From positions 2,110,001-2,174,000 of the forward strand of contig JAQFVV010006310.1 of the NCBI GenBank assembly GCA_028023455.1: DNA of 64,000 bases, in the 5' to 3' direction. The position numbers were made by a program, and so were the translations under genes. The stretch comes from Epiperipatus broadwayi. Its lineage: Eukaryota > Onychophora > Udeonychophora > Euonychophora > Peripatidae. The notes under the pieces were generated by a model. That model was not told where the DNA came from. It saw nothing but the letters and a program-made list of their open reading frames with translations, and did not search any database. The number at the start of each line of letters is the position of its first letter. The stretch's first letter is position 1. Below are positions 35,055 to 47,326 of the stretch, piece after piece.

Positions 35055-36180
35055 AATGGATAGTCTTCCACCATAGGCATTGTTAATACATAACACCAGG
35101 TGGCATTATTGAACTTATAATCTTGAATGTCTTCTCAAGAGACATCATATTAAAGGTTTACTAATGAGGATCTTAAAAATATAAACACCTACATAGCATA
35201 TATACTATTACTAATGGATATTTTAATTTCTCTAGATCAGGGAGAACAGAGAGACTTTAGAAGCATCAATTAGCAAGACCAGACAATGACATTAAATGTG
35301 AAGGATTAGTTTAATAATAAGCAAAACAAATTTATTAACAGTTCAATTATAACACATAAACTTAAATTACCATTACACATTGGCATACATTTCATTTGTT
35401 AACATCATTTAGCCCTTTATAAATTAACAATGAAGAAAACCTTATTATTTAATCAAGTATCATCATTTAAGACTATCCCTTAATAAGTATATTGTTTATC
35501 TGATTCTGTTAGATATGTGCTAATTATGTAAAGATGTGTGCACATATACATTTCAAGCTTAACTCTCAAAGAATAGACAATAATAAAACAGACTAAATTA
35601 AATTTATGTATTTACCATGCAGATTCAATAATAAAATCAACCTTACATAATACGCATTCAATCCTATGCCACATTAAAGGTACAAAAGCAAAATAGACCT
35701 CTTGAAATCTGGACTAACATTAAAATCATTGCACAAGTGAGTACACATAAAATTAAAACTCTAGTGCAGGCGAAATATGAGCCCAGAGAAATATGCCTTT
35801 AAACCTGGAATATAATCAAAAATCATCCATTAGAGATTTCATATAAACTCAAACTCAAGTGTAGGAATTATATATATATATTATCGGTAGGCAAACATAT
35901 ATAGAATTCAAGTGCAGCAAATAAAATATCTATAGGATTATGCTATAAATGCACATGCATATATTTTAATCTTCATTGTGTAGGTGATATTAAAAAATAG
36001 GAAGGTGTTTAAGCTTACATACAATGGCATCAGCCACACATATCCTCACCTTCAATTTCAGAAGTATATATAATATTAAAAATGGAAACATCTAAAAGTT
36101 TTAAACAAAATAAAATCAGTTTACATACACTGGCATCGGCCACACATACCTTTATTTTCATTACATTATCTTAAATGATT
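35052..36180. repeat. unclassified non-coding repeat-like region
   Basis: It starts at the (TA)n border and contains AGGTGGCATTATTG (see 28718). A direct repeat pairs ACATACAATGGCATCAGCCA near 36018 with ACATACACTGGCATCGGCCA near 36121, about 103 bp apart. There is no coding frame. I cannot name the element. Confidence 0.35.
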
Positions 36181-36736
36181 TTTGAATAGCTTCAGAGAGA
36201 TAACTTTTGTAAAACTAAATCTTAACTATTTAAAATTCGATCTTTTATATATATTTTTTAAATAAATTAATTATTTCAGTTAACATTTGCTTAAACTAAA
36301 TCTTGATTATTTAAAAACTTTGTTATTTAAAACTCTCAAGAAATATTAATGAAATTAAATTGACTTTATCTTTATTTTAACAATAATGTAATTCTCTATA
36401 ACACATATTTAGGGGCATACTTCATATATGCATGTGTGTGCATGTGTGTCAAATTTTATACCAAAACCCAAGTATTATAAAATATAAACAAAGTGCAAAA
36501 GTTAACATTGGAAAAAGAAATACAATAAAATAAAAATTATAAATTAACTGATATAGATAAGTATTACTAGCTTGTGATAACTAGAGTCTCTTTAAGTTTA
36601 CTAAATTATTATTGTTCATAATAATTAAGCTTAAGAAGAGATTATTTTAAATATGAAGTGGAGATTAAATTTGTGTACATAAATTTTATCTTCAGATGCA
36701 TGTAAAAGAGCACTTTAAAGTTCACTAGTAAAATAT
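36181..36736. other. no gene seen
   Basis: AT-rich; includes a short (TG)n-like stretch near 36430-36450. Confidence 0.5.
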
Positions 36737-37016
36737 ATGATTAATAGTTTTCAAATATTCAATCATAATTGGGCTTACACATTTCCTGATGAGAGTTGGT
36801 TGACTTATACTGTTGAGAAGCACATCTGTTGTAGCTATGCTGGTTGGCATGAAATTGGAATTAGTTCATCACATAGATGTATTCAGCCTGGTTATGAATC
36901 CATACTCAGAAGGAAATTATTTAGTGGCTTTAGCAACTCCTGGTAAATATTTCAACTGCTTGGAAAGATTTCTTAAACTATATAATAACAGCAGCAATGA
37001 TCTTGTTGAATAGTGA
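36737..37016 (+). pseudogene. unidentified coding-like segment, two overlapping frames
   Basis: Two overlapping plus-strand frames, 36737-36946 (69 codons) and 36813-37013 (66 codons), cover a patch with more even base use than its surroundings. The first contains FPDESWLTYTVEKH; the second contains DVFSLVMNPYSEGNYLVALA, then TPGKYFNCLERFLKLYNN, and stops. The switch from a good-looking N-terminal half in frame 1 to a good-looking C-terminal half in frame 2 suggests one ancestral reading frame broken by an indel near 36830-36870. This could be a processed pseudogene or an exon relic. I do not recognise the family, and chance remains possible. Confidence 0.3.
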
Positions 37017-37619
37017 GTAGAGACAACAATCAAAGACCAAAGACAAAATTGTTTTCTAAATTTTATATCCCTTTATCTTTTACAAAATATATATTTTTAA
37101 TATAATTAAAACAAATCAATAACTATTTTTTATCATCCAACATTTACAAAATTCCTTAGATATAAAATATATTTACTTGCATGACAGCTAGATGTCATCT
37201 CAATCTCTAAAATATGTTCAATTGAGATTTTAAAACATTTGGTAAACATTGAACAGAAAAATTTACCTTACTACTGTGATTAAATATTTATATCAAAATT
37301 TTCATTAATTCAATATTGCTTAAAATAATTTTCTTTCTATAGCATAACTTTGAAACAAGTTTATTTAGCTGAAATAAATTAAATATAAGAATTTTTTTTG
37401 AAATTGAATAAAAAAAACAAAAAAAACTAAATCAACTCTATTTCTTTTTATTTGTGAACACCCTTATTGTTACCTTTGTGGGTGCACCTATAATATATAA
37501 AAATCTAACTTTAATTATAAAATGTAAATTTAATTAGTAAGATATGACTCCAACTTGTGATCACCAACATTTTTATTTTTTTAATTATAAATTGAAATAA
37601 ACAATCCATACCAATATAT
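37017..37619. other. no gene seen
   Basis: AT-rich sequence with no supported features. Confidence 0.5.
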
Positions 37620-37621
37620 AT

Positions 37622-38602
37622 ATACACACCTGTGTCTCATTTTACACGATAGATAGGTTCCTCAGAAAACACGCGCAAATGAAATCGTGCAAAAATAGAC
37701 GTAACTTACCTTGAAAAAGGGGGGATATGGACTGTGATTTTTCAAAAATCACATAAAAGCAAAGCACCAACGTAAAATTACTTTAAAATTTGCACGCAAA
37801 AAAAAAAAAATAAGAAAATAAAATATGACTAATAAAAAATTTCAAATTTGAAAAAAATTGATACAAAACTTTTTTTAACTATAATATTTAATTTTATTCA
37901 AAACTATATTTTTATGCATAATTTACAGTAATTTACATTTTTTTATATACGTTTTAATTATTATCGCTATTGGCCAGTAAACAGGTTCATTTGCAAACTG
38001 GTAAAAAATCAGATTCTTCACAAGAGGAAATACAACTAGCACCAATGTCACTCTCACATTGTGTTAATGGTTTTCTGGTGACAATGTAATTAGTAATTAA
38101 TCTAACAACTAAAAATTAAATTCTTATTTTTGTCTTTAATTTTTTAATTTTCAATTTTAATTGTGCCCACTGCTATTACTCACCTTTTAAAAATAAACTT
38201 GCAGACACTAAATGATTAACAATTGATTACATTCTTTTTTAAAAAGCAAAGCAGAATGTGATTTAAAATGCAAAATTAACACGCACAATGTTTGAACAAA
38301 TTTACATTATAATCTTGTAAAATTTAATGTGTGTATACATAAAATGTGGAAATCATGATTTTAATTTCATTATTGCATAAAATCTTACTATTATAAAGCA
38401 CTGAAAATATTGAAATTACTAAGATGAAAGTCGAATTCCAATAATGTGCTATTACTTTCAATAAGATGTAAGTGCACGAAATTTATTGTTTAAAGTAATA
38501 GTCATTATTGGAGTTCAACTTCTGGAGAAACGTGAATCATGTAACTTCAAAATTGCGTTAAATAAATCCACATAAAAAGAGACCCAGGTGTATATATATT
38601 GG
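37622..38602. mobile_element. about 980-bp inverted-repeat element, likely non-autonomous DNA transposon
   Basis: The left border ATATATACACACCTGTGTCTCATTTTA-type sequence matches, inverted, the right border AAAAAGAGACCCAGGTGTATATATAT (about 38575-38600). The common core is ACACCTGKGTCTC. Just inside the left end, TTTTACACGAT and ATCGTGCAAAA form a subterminal inverted pair around GATAGGTTCCTCAGAAAACA. TA-rich sequence abuts both ends, so the exact TSD cannot be read. It carries a nested MITE at about 38380-38560 and has no coding frame. Confidence 0.6.
38380..38560. mobile_element. MITE copy 2, internally deleted, nested
   Basis: TTATAAAGCACTGAAAATAT, then CCAATAATGTGCTATTAC, matches the left arm of the MITE at 27691. 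GTGCACGAAATTTATTG, then GTAATAGTCATTATTGGAG, is its inverted partner. Relative to copy 1 about 180 bp of centre is missing, leaving a near-perfect hairpin. Confidence 0.7.
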
Positions 38603-39890
38603 AAAAGACTTGAAATCAGACTTTCAAGCTCTCTACAGTTATTCACTCCATCTTGTACAACTGATACACATGACCACATACATATGAAAAAAATAAATGG
38701 TCTCTAATATATGTATTTTGAGCTGAACCAGCAATCATCACTTGGTCCAGATCACCATCTCCTACTCATATACACAATCAGTGTTCAGTGTATATTAAGA
38801 TAGCAAATCTTCAAATTTTAATGGACAAACTTCAATCTTCTCCATCCTCCAACTCTTCAACATCCATGTCATTGAAAATTCAAGGATGGAATACTCAAAG
38901 ACCTTATTTATACCAATATTATTGTCATACCCATGTTGGTTTCAAGTCACTCTAAATCTTACATATAGGTCCTTAATATATCCATTTAAATAATGCAGAA
39001 GAGGGGTGGGGCAGAATACAGGTTGAATGTGTAATATTTAAATACATGTAAATTATTTATATACTAAATTTAATAGAAGGAACTTGAACACAAACTTTTA
39101 AGCTTCCTACAGTTATTCACTCTATCTTATATAACAAGTACACATGACTTCATAATGTTAAAAAGATAAATGATCTCCAATATATGTATTTTATGCTGGT
39201 GCAGATCATTATCTCTTACACATAATATACAATCAGTGCTCAGTTTATATTAAGATAGCAAATCTTCAAACTTTAATGGACAAACTTCAGTCTTCTCAAT
39301 TTTCCAATTCTTCAGCCATCCATATCATTATATTGGAGATCATTTATCTTTTTTACATGTATATGGTCATGGGTATTGGAAGTATAAAATGGAGTGAATA
39401 ACTATAGGAAGCTTGAAAGTCTAAGTTCCAAGTCCCTTTTAATTATATTAAGTTTAGTATAAGTAATGTACATGTATTTAAATATTATATATTCCTCCTG
39501 TATTCTGTCATTCTTCTTCTGTATATTTAATTGGGCATATTAGGATTCTATATGTAAGGAGTCAGAGTAACTTGAAGTCACCATGGGTATGACAATAATA
39601 TTGGCATCAACAAGAGCTTTGAGTATTCCATTATTGGATTTTTAATGATATGGATGGCGGAAGAGTTGGAGAATGGAGAAGATTGAAGTTTGTCCATTAA
39701 AGTTTGAAGATTTGCTATCTCAATATAAACTGAGCACTGATTGTGTGTATATATGGGAAATGGTGATATGGACTAACCGATGATAATAACTGTAGGAAGC
39801 TTGAAAGTCTGAGTTCAAGTTCCTTCCAATTACATTAAGTTTAGTATAGGCAATATACATGTATTTAAATATTATATATTGTGTGGTACA
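38603..39890. repeat. cluster 3 of the 440-480-bp dispersed repeat
   Basis: Two antisense units (CTACAGTT ends at 38640 and 39114, period 474 bp) are followed, at an inversion near 39330, by plus-oriented units. TAGGAA at 39405 and 39793 gives 388 bp, the second unit lacking about 80 bp. Blocks shared with clusters 1 and 2 include CAAACTTTAATGGACAA, GAGTTCAAGT, CATGTATTTAAATATTATAT and ATCATTTATCTTTTTTACATG (split in some copies). It starts right at the border of the 37622-38602 element. No coding frame. Confidence 0.85.
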
Positions 39891-40428
39891 AAGTTCAAAC
39901 ACTACCTAAAAAATTCCCAAATATCTCAGAATGCTGGAGAAATATCTCTTTATTCAACTGATTTATTAATCAATGAGAAGACAAACTATATTTTGAATAT
40001 ATATTAGTTAGAATTGTAAAACACATATAAACAGTTGTCTGTAGACACAGACTCAATAAATAATTTTTCTGATTTTGATTATTAACCTTCTTTAAAATTA
40101 ATGTATACTCAATAGATTCTAATATTCTTTCTTTAATAATACTTTAATTCTAATAGTCTTACTAATTTGTTTTCTGAATTTTAAGTTATAGCTTTTCAAG
40201 TCATTCACATTATTTTGTTTATAGGCAGGTTTTCTATGTCTAAATATGGATGAGTGTGTACCTGAATTTACAGACATAGACTTAAAACATTACAAACACA
40301 TTTTGATAATAGAAAAGGTTTTATTAAAATTATTTTATAATTTCTTTATAAAAAATTATATTATTTAAGAACAGTTATTCTTGTTTTATGTGAAAGTATT
40401 TCACAAGACTGTCCAACTGACATTTAAA
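39891..40428. other. no gene seen
   Basis: AT-rich sequence with no supported features. Confidence 0.5.
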
Positions 40429-41297
40429 GGTCTGAGACAGAGATAAAGATCAATTTTAGACTTGAAAAAAGGGGGTGAGCTGCTATTAAAATTTGTAGAG
40501 TCCAGATCAGTCAATAGTTAAGTTATCAAAAAATCATATAATTTTGGATTTCTTACCAATAATAAATTTTAAAAAATTGTCAAATTTGAAAGTATTTTGA
40601 TCAGATGGTTTAATTAATGGAAACCATGTGTTTCTAGTAACAAAAATATGTGAGTTTTGAGATAGACAACTGATATAAAGCTGACAATAAGTATGTTAAA
40701 AGAAAAAAAAGAAAAGAAAAAAAACTAAATTGCTTTGGAGAAATCAGATTGTTTTAAAGGTTTCTACATCAACATGATGGGGTAGAAAATATTTTGTTCT
40801 GCATTCCAATGGCCATCCAGAAACCTATGCACATCAGGAAAGGTTTAAATGCAAAGTATTAAAACATCTTATAACTGATGGCCAAATAAGAAAGAAGAAA
40901 CTGATTGCTCACCTGTGCTGATAGATCCAAATGTAGCTAAAAAATTAAAATGCTGAACTTTGTGAAACCATGTAATTTTCTAAATTTGAATCCAAAGCAA
41001 AATGCAAAATATATGGAAAACAGAGATATCTATCTGTCTATCAAAAGTAATTATACACAGAAAAAATGAAGAAACTATCTCCATGATAAAATGATACCTA
41101 TAGAATCAAGTTATTTCATCATCATCACAGTAAAAAAATCACAAGCCCAAGTCAAAAATAGGACTGTTCCACTAAACCGCTGTAATTGATAAATTCTATG
41201 CATTACATATTGGTGTGTGGCTGATATTAAATTTTAAACCTTCAACAAGCTGACTTTAAAATCATTGGACTCTTTGAAACCATCTCTGCCTCAAAGT
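40429..41297. mobile_element. possible degenerate DNA element with weak inverted ends
   Basis: TCTGAGACAGAGAT at about 40431 matches, inverted, ATCTCTGCCTCAAA at about 41282 (12 of 14). The similarity continues weakly inwards (CAATTTTAGACTTG vs a GATTTTAAAGTC block). The roughly 870-bp interior shows short decayed coding-like pieces but nothing I can name, and no TSD is evident. Confidence 0.35.
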
Positions 41298-44200
41298 AAA
41301 AGAAGTGGTAATATGAATTTTAATTATTTTTTTTTTATTAGTGACTATTAACAAATCTTTCAAAAATAAATCAGTTTATCTTTCTCTTTAAATCTTTGGA
41401 ATCTTAAAATGAAAATCAATTATAGAAGATTTTCAGTAATAATAGCTATTGCATTATTGATGAATTAGTATTCTTAAATTATTACATGTAACCATTTATG
41501 TGTGTGTGTTATTTTTATAATATGTGTTTATTGTGTATTGATTCAATATGTTGATTTATATTGTATGTCAAAGGGGTTTAATAATATTTTATTCATAAGG
41601 AGAATTAACACATATACACACCTAATAATATAATTATGCTTACATATATATTTATTGAGCCTGAATGTTAACAATCAGTAGAAATTTTAGCATTAGGAGA
41701 GAGAGATTTTTTTAAAAGTAATTAATGACCTAGATCAGTGGACAGTCAAATAGGTAATTTGAAGCTTATTTCTTTAAATACTCTAGTCTCTAAAACCTGA
41801 CTAACCTTTCTCTGCTCATTTCTTTTTTTAATATTGTTTAAATTGATAAATGTTAAAATATGTTATATGCAATAGGAGAGTATGCGCATGCATAGAGTGT
41901 TATTATTTTTAAATAAAATGTTTTTTTTAGAATATAAAAAAGTTACTTATCCACTATAAAAATAAATGCACACACACCACTCTATATAATATGAACATTC
42001 AATTTATTTGTCATTAAAGGAAAGGGTGGTGGTGAGATCTTTGGTATTATGTTATGATTATTTAAATATAAGTTATCATTGTTAATTATGTACATTTCTA
42101 TATGTATTATTAATGATTGATCAGTAATAATTGTTAATGTGTTTTATTAAAAAAAGATGTATATGTTTTTTAAAAGTTAATCATTATCTTGTGAAATTGG
42201 TTGTGATTATCATTATCATTGATGGGTCTCAATTGGTAAAATATGTTTAAAGTCATTATAAATTGGTGATAGATATGATTTGTTGTTGTGAGTTAATTGT
42301 AAAGCAGTGGATGGAAGTATCATCATCATCATCATTGTTATATTATTATTAATAAATAGATTAGATAAATAGGTTTAAGGGCCATATATAAATAATGTTT
42401 CTCACTATGTTTGTGAGCCATTAGCAAAAGACATGACTACCATCATATTTAAACTGAGCTGGTAACGCCTGTGAGAATATTAAGTGTGAATTTATGATAT
42501 TAAAATTTTATAATTTTATTTGCACAACTAAAGTATAAAAATGTCATTTTCCCTTCATACAAGTGCATGTGTTATAAATATTGTACCAATTGGTTTTGAA
42601 CCAGTTACATATATAAATAAGTATATAATGTAACTTTATCTAGGTTTAGACAGCCTAGTGGTGCTCAGGTAAATACACATAAGTAAAACTAAATAAGAAA
42701 AAAAAATAGTTTGATTTCCTTTTTCCAATCTTGATGATATATTTATTTTTTGATATTTTAATTAGTTACAAATAGCTCCAGCGTGCGACTATGAGTTGAA
42801 CGATGTTTTATATATGTGGAGAAGAGGAAAGGGGATTATTCTTGTTGAAAGAATCTATTATTAGAGATAAATATAATTTTACTATATTGATTTCACTATT
42901 ATTTTTATTCAGTTACAATGGCTAGTAATTATTTATATTAGTTATAATATATATGTATAAAGTATAAGTTTAAATAGAGCAACAGATATGTTTTTAATAA
43001 TGTTAATATATATACTTCATTTTTATAATTAGATTAGATGTCACATTAATGAAAATAAATTTAAAATAAAAATTATAGCTATAGAAATATATAAAATAAC
43101 TTATTTTCTCCTCATATTTTAACATAAATCAGTATCCAGAAATTTTTTAGAACTGTTGCAAAAGCTTCAATGCTTTTTTTTAATGTTTTAATTATACCTG
43201 CCACCAGTGTATAAAAACAAAAACTAAAATATAGAATCATTCGCCTTAAAAGAGAATCATTCAATACAAAGTTGCCCTAAAATTTTTTGGCTTTTAATCA
43301 CTGTAATAAAGTAACACAATATTACATAAAGATTGTTGCTGAAACATGAGTTCTACTCTATAATATTGCATCCCAATCATATAAATAATTAATATTACTT
43401 AATCTTTCTTTTTATTTAAATGTTAATCATTGCACTTCCATTATCATTTTCTTCAATAATTATAATTTATAATTTTATTATTTGCCATTTAGATTCAGAA
43501 ACTAGCAAGCATAAATCCACTATTTATTGAAATAATATGCTCTTAATTATTATATAATTTTATTTGGAGTAATATAAAATTTTTTATAGAAAAACTCAGT
43601 TATTTTGTAATAAGTATAATCCCTTTAAGATGTTAACACATCTTTGATACTGCCACCATGTTATCAGACAAGTGAGCTGCAATTTGTATATTATTTGTTT
43701 GTCATAATCAGATGATTAATCATTGATTATAAACCCCATCATGTAATTACTTTGTTTTAAATGAGGTTGTAAAGTTTCATTTTACAAAAAAATTTTAGTA
43801 GTTGCAATAATTTGAAAATCCATACTTTTTGTTGATAAGTGGAGGGAAGGAAAAGTTTTTCACTCTTTACATTAGCTTCAAAATATCTTTTTTGACAGTT
43901 GTTAGCCAATTTGTTCAAGAATTATGCCATTTGCATTATTGTAATTAGCTGTTAATTAGCAAAACTGGAAAGCTTGTGCCAATGCTGATGGATAGACAAA
44001 AGCAAATTAATATTAACATTATCATTTTTTAAAAATAAATTTTGTAATGTTAGCTTATTTTTTTATAATGTTATTAAAAAGCTGTTTTCCATTTAACTTT
44101 CTTGCAAATGCTGTATTTTTAATCTTTTAATCAAGTGATTTGGTTAAACATTGATTTTTTTTATAATTTTTTTTCTAATTTTCAACTTTTTTTTATTGAT

Positions 44201-44429
44201 AATATATTATAAATAAATATTATCATATGTACAAAGAAAAGTTTAATTTCACAGACAAATTTATGATAAAACTATGATTATCTCAACTCAAACAATACAG
44301 TATGTTGTTCAATCCTAACAAAAGCGAGTTGAGTAGAAAAATTGTAGTTGTTCATATGGTTAAATTCTTAACTAATCCATAATTTCTTCAAGAGTCTAGG
44401 CTTTTGTAAAATGTTAATCTCAATAAAGG
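41298..44429. other. 3.1 kb without a supported gene
   Basis: AT-rich sequence. A (CAT)n run lies at about 42319-42336. I see no coding relic, RNA gene or paired repeats. Confidence 0.45.
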
Positions 44430-47060
44430 TTCAAGCTGGGTTAGGGTACAATTGAAAAAGATTGTAGATTGCCAAATTTTGTACATGATTTTCTGAATAA
44501 GAATTTGGGGAAGTATAAGTATGTGTTAAACTATTTTTATTATTTATTTTGAGTACTTTATACTTTTCATTGCCAAATATAATTTTATACATGATTTTCT
44601 GAATAAGAATTTGAGGAAGTATGCCATAGAAACTTTTACATATTTTAAAGCAATTTATTGAGGTTAATTGTACACTTGTGAAATACAAACATGCTTATAA
44701 GAGAAAAATATAGGCAAGTTTGAAAAAGGTATGGTATTTGTTTTGGACAATTTATATAAGTTTGATATTTAATTTCAATTTCCAATGGTAAATATTTTGA
44801 TTGTAATTGTACTTTATAGTAAATTAAACAAATTTTAACTGTGACTGAGGAACACAAGAGTTTTGGAATCTGATAAAATCTTAGCAATTGACAAGGTTGT
44901 CCACAGATATTAAGAATAAATTATCTTTTTTAAATCTCTAAATGAGTTAGCAACAAAATACTTGATATTATATTGATCTAATATATAAGCATGCTCAAAA
45001 GCATAATATATATGGAAAAAAAATCACCTGGCATGTGTGGTTGAGTCAACTAGAGTTGCACTATATACTTGGCTCTAATATAGTTTCTTAAAAAATTAGA
45101 ATATATTAAATTAAGCCTTTCTTTGTAGATGTAAAATATACATTGCAACATGATCTATTGTAAGCAAGTATTTATAAAAATATCATTTACTATATGAACT
45201 TTCACAATGGGTTAAATAATTTTTGGAAAGAATACTTTTATTTTCATGCTAAAAGTGTTCACAATGAGATATTTCAAGTAATGACTTAATTGTGTTTTAG
45301 ACAAATTGATTAGAATGCCAAGAAATGCTTGTGAAGAATGATGGTAAATTAGAGCCTGCTGATAGCAGCCACTTAAATAATTTGCAACCTTGTATTGTGG
45401 ATCCAGTCAATGTTTGGTGTAAAATATGCAAAACAAAGGGGATGTTCTGAATTCCTCTGAAGAATATCAGGACATCATCAAAAAGAATATGATTTTGACA
45501 GTAATTTCAAAGACCCTCTGTGATCTGTTTAATTTTCTTAGTGATGGGGGGGTCTATATAAATTGCAAATAGCATTAATGCAAGTGATGAGCCCTGTAAA
45601 ATGTCATGAGTAGGTTTGACAGGTGTGAATAGATGTATATAATTCTTTAGTTTAATTGATTTGTTAGCAAGATAGTGATAGATGGCAATTATCATATATT
45701 GATGTTCAGGGAAAAGTTTGCGCAATATGCAGAACAGAGTTCCCAAGGCAGAAGTTTATACAGTGTGCTGAACAGATTTTCCCAACTGACTAGATTCAAA
45801 GCAATCTTAAAATTGACTTAAAACATGGAAGATAAATTATACATTTATTATCTTTTGTAAATATGGTCTATTCTTGTATTTAAAATATAGCTTGAGAAGT
45901 ATTGCAACTTTTTACTGCATAATGCAAAGTAGACAGTTTTGGAAAAATAAATTAATTTATTATTTTAAGATAATTCTTGCAAAGTTTTTTTGATCAATGC
46001 CCTTCAAACACATGATATTTACAGAAAGATATAATGCATTTTATTTCTTCCAGAGATGTTCAGTTTGGTTGAACATAACTGATTATAGCACTTATGTAAG
46101 ATAGAAAGAATGATATAGTCAAGTTTCTTGTAAATATCGGCTGGAATAAGAACTGCTCCTAAAGAGGTATGTGTTCCAAGGTACATAATCTCCTTGAATA
46201 TTTTCTGCTTTCTAATATATATTTTTTTGAGAAAGTTTGTGCTATTGAGTATAATTGACTAATATTGATAACTGCTTTTAGATTAGATTTTAGATGGTCA
46301 AGAAGTTCCATGTTGAATTTGATGCCTTAAAGGGAAATATCTTCATTTGATAAAATGGGAATGACAAAAACATAAAGTGGAGGAAATGTTGCATAATTTA
46401 CAGTGGTTTTCATAAGGCTTGAGAAATTTGATATTATTTTTCTTAGCCTAAATGGGATAGCATTTCAATCATAAAGTATGACAAAAAATGGTTGCTTCAT
46501 TTTGAAATTTACAGGAAAGACATTTGCATTATTCATTTCTGAGATAGTGAGCAAGGTCATCAATACATTGCTTTATAAAATACTTTTGAACAATAGCCTT
46601 TTAATAAATTAGAGCAGCAGTTGCTGCACTGTGGAAATTATTCTGTATATTTGGTATCATAATGGAAAGTTAGAACTGAATCTTTGTTATTGATATTAGA
46701 ACCTTTCATAGATTCTTGGGATTGGACTTTCCTAGACACTCTTAGAATTGAATTTTGAGAGTTTAGATCCATTGAACATATTTGATGTAGTGCAATTAGC
46801 TCTGTTGACTTGTATATCCTTTATTTCCTATACTTTTGAATGGGTGGCAGTATATTAATGGTTATATCAGATGGGAAAATTATTTCTAGAGATCATCTTT
46901 GACTATGACCTGAAATTTTGCTCATTAACGACTTGTGAATCATTGATGCTATATTGAAAAGCAATATGACATGATCTGGAACATCTAAAGCAATAAGAGT
47001 GAATAATCACTAACATTATAGTAAATGGGTGGAATGCATAAAAATATAATGAAGAAATTT
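44430..47060 (-). mobile_element. LINE (non-RTE) ORF2 remnant
   Basis: On the minus strand, 45746-45507 reads MGTLFCILRKLFPEHQYMII, then ILQGSSLALMLFAIYID. This matches the RT palm block '.QGsxLaPiLFaIYiDpi'. About 36 residues later, after a frameshift, ILFDDVLIF (about 45490-45460) is the catalytic 'FADDvliF' with the alanine lost. Towards the right (N-terminal side) there are decayed pieces with CFRCSRSCH (about 46960) and IYKKLDYIILSILHK (about 46110). Towards the left, frames at 44645-44887 and 44431-44688 could be thumb or C-terminal relics. The palm motifs differ from the RTE pieces at 18 and 31 kb, so this is a separate lineage. All frames are broken. The outer limits are estimates. 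Confidence 0.65.
44480..44624. repeat. 106-bp direct duplication inside the LINE remnant
   Basis: TACATGATTTTCTGAATAAG followed by AATTTGRGGAAGTAT occurs at 44482 and again at 44588. The second copy differs by very few bases, so the duplication is younger than the LINE decay around it. Confidence 0.85.
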
Positions 47061-47326
47061 ATAGAGAGAATGTCTCTGTTTCATCTTAATAGCGACATTT
47101 TTGAGTGGATTTAAAAATAGACATTCAGACCTAATTTTTAAAAGTTATTTATAAGAATAATATATTTATGTAATATATTTCTATAATTATATCTTTCAAA
47201 ATTAAAATAAAAAGTAAAAAATATATATTTTAAAGAACTTTTATAAAAATAAAAAGTTTTACATATTTACTACTTTTTTAAATAATAATATCAAATGTTA
47301 CTTGCATGGAAGGTTAAAGAAACATC

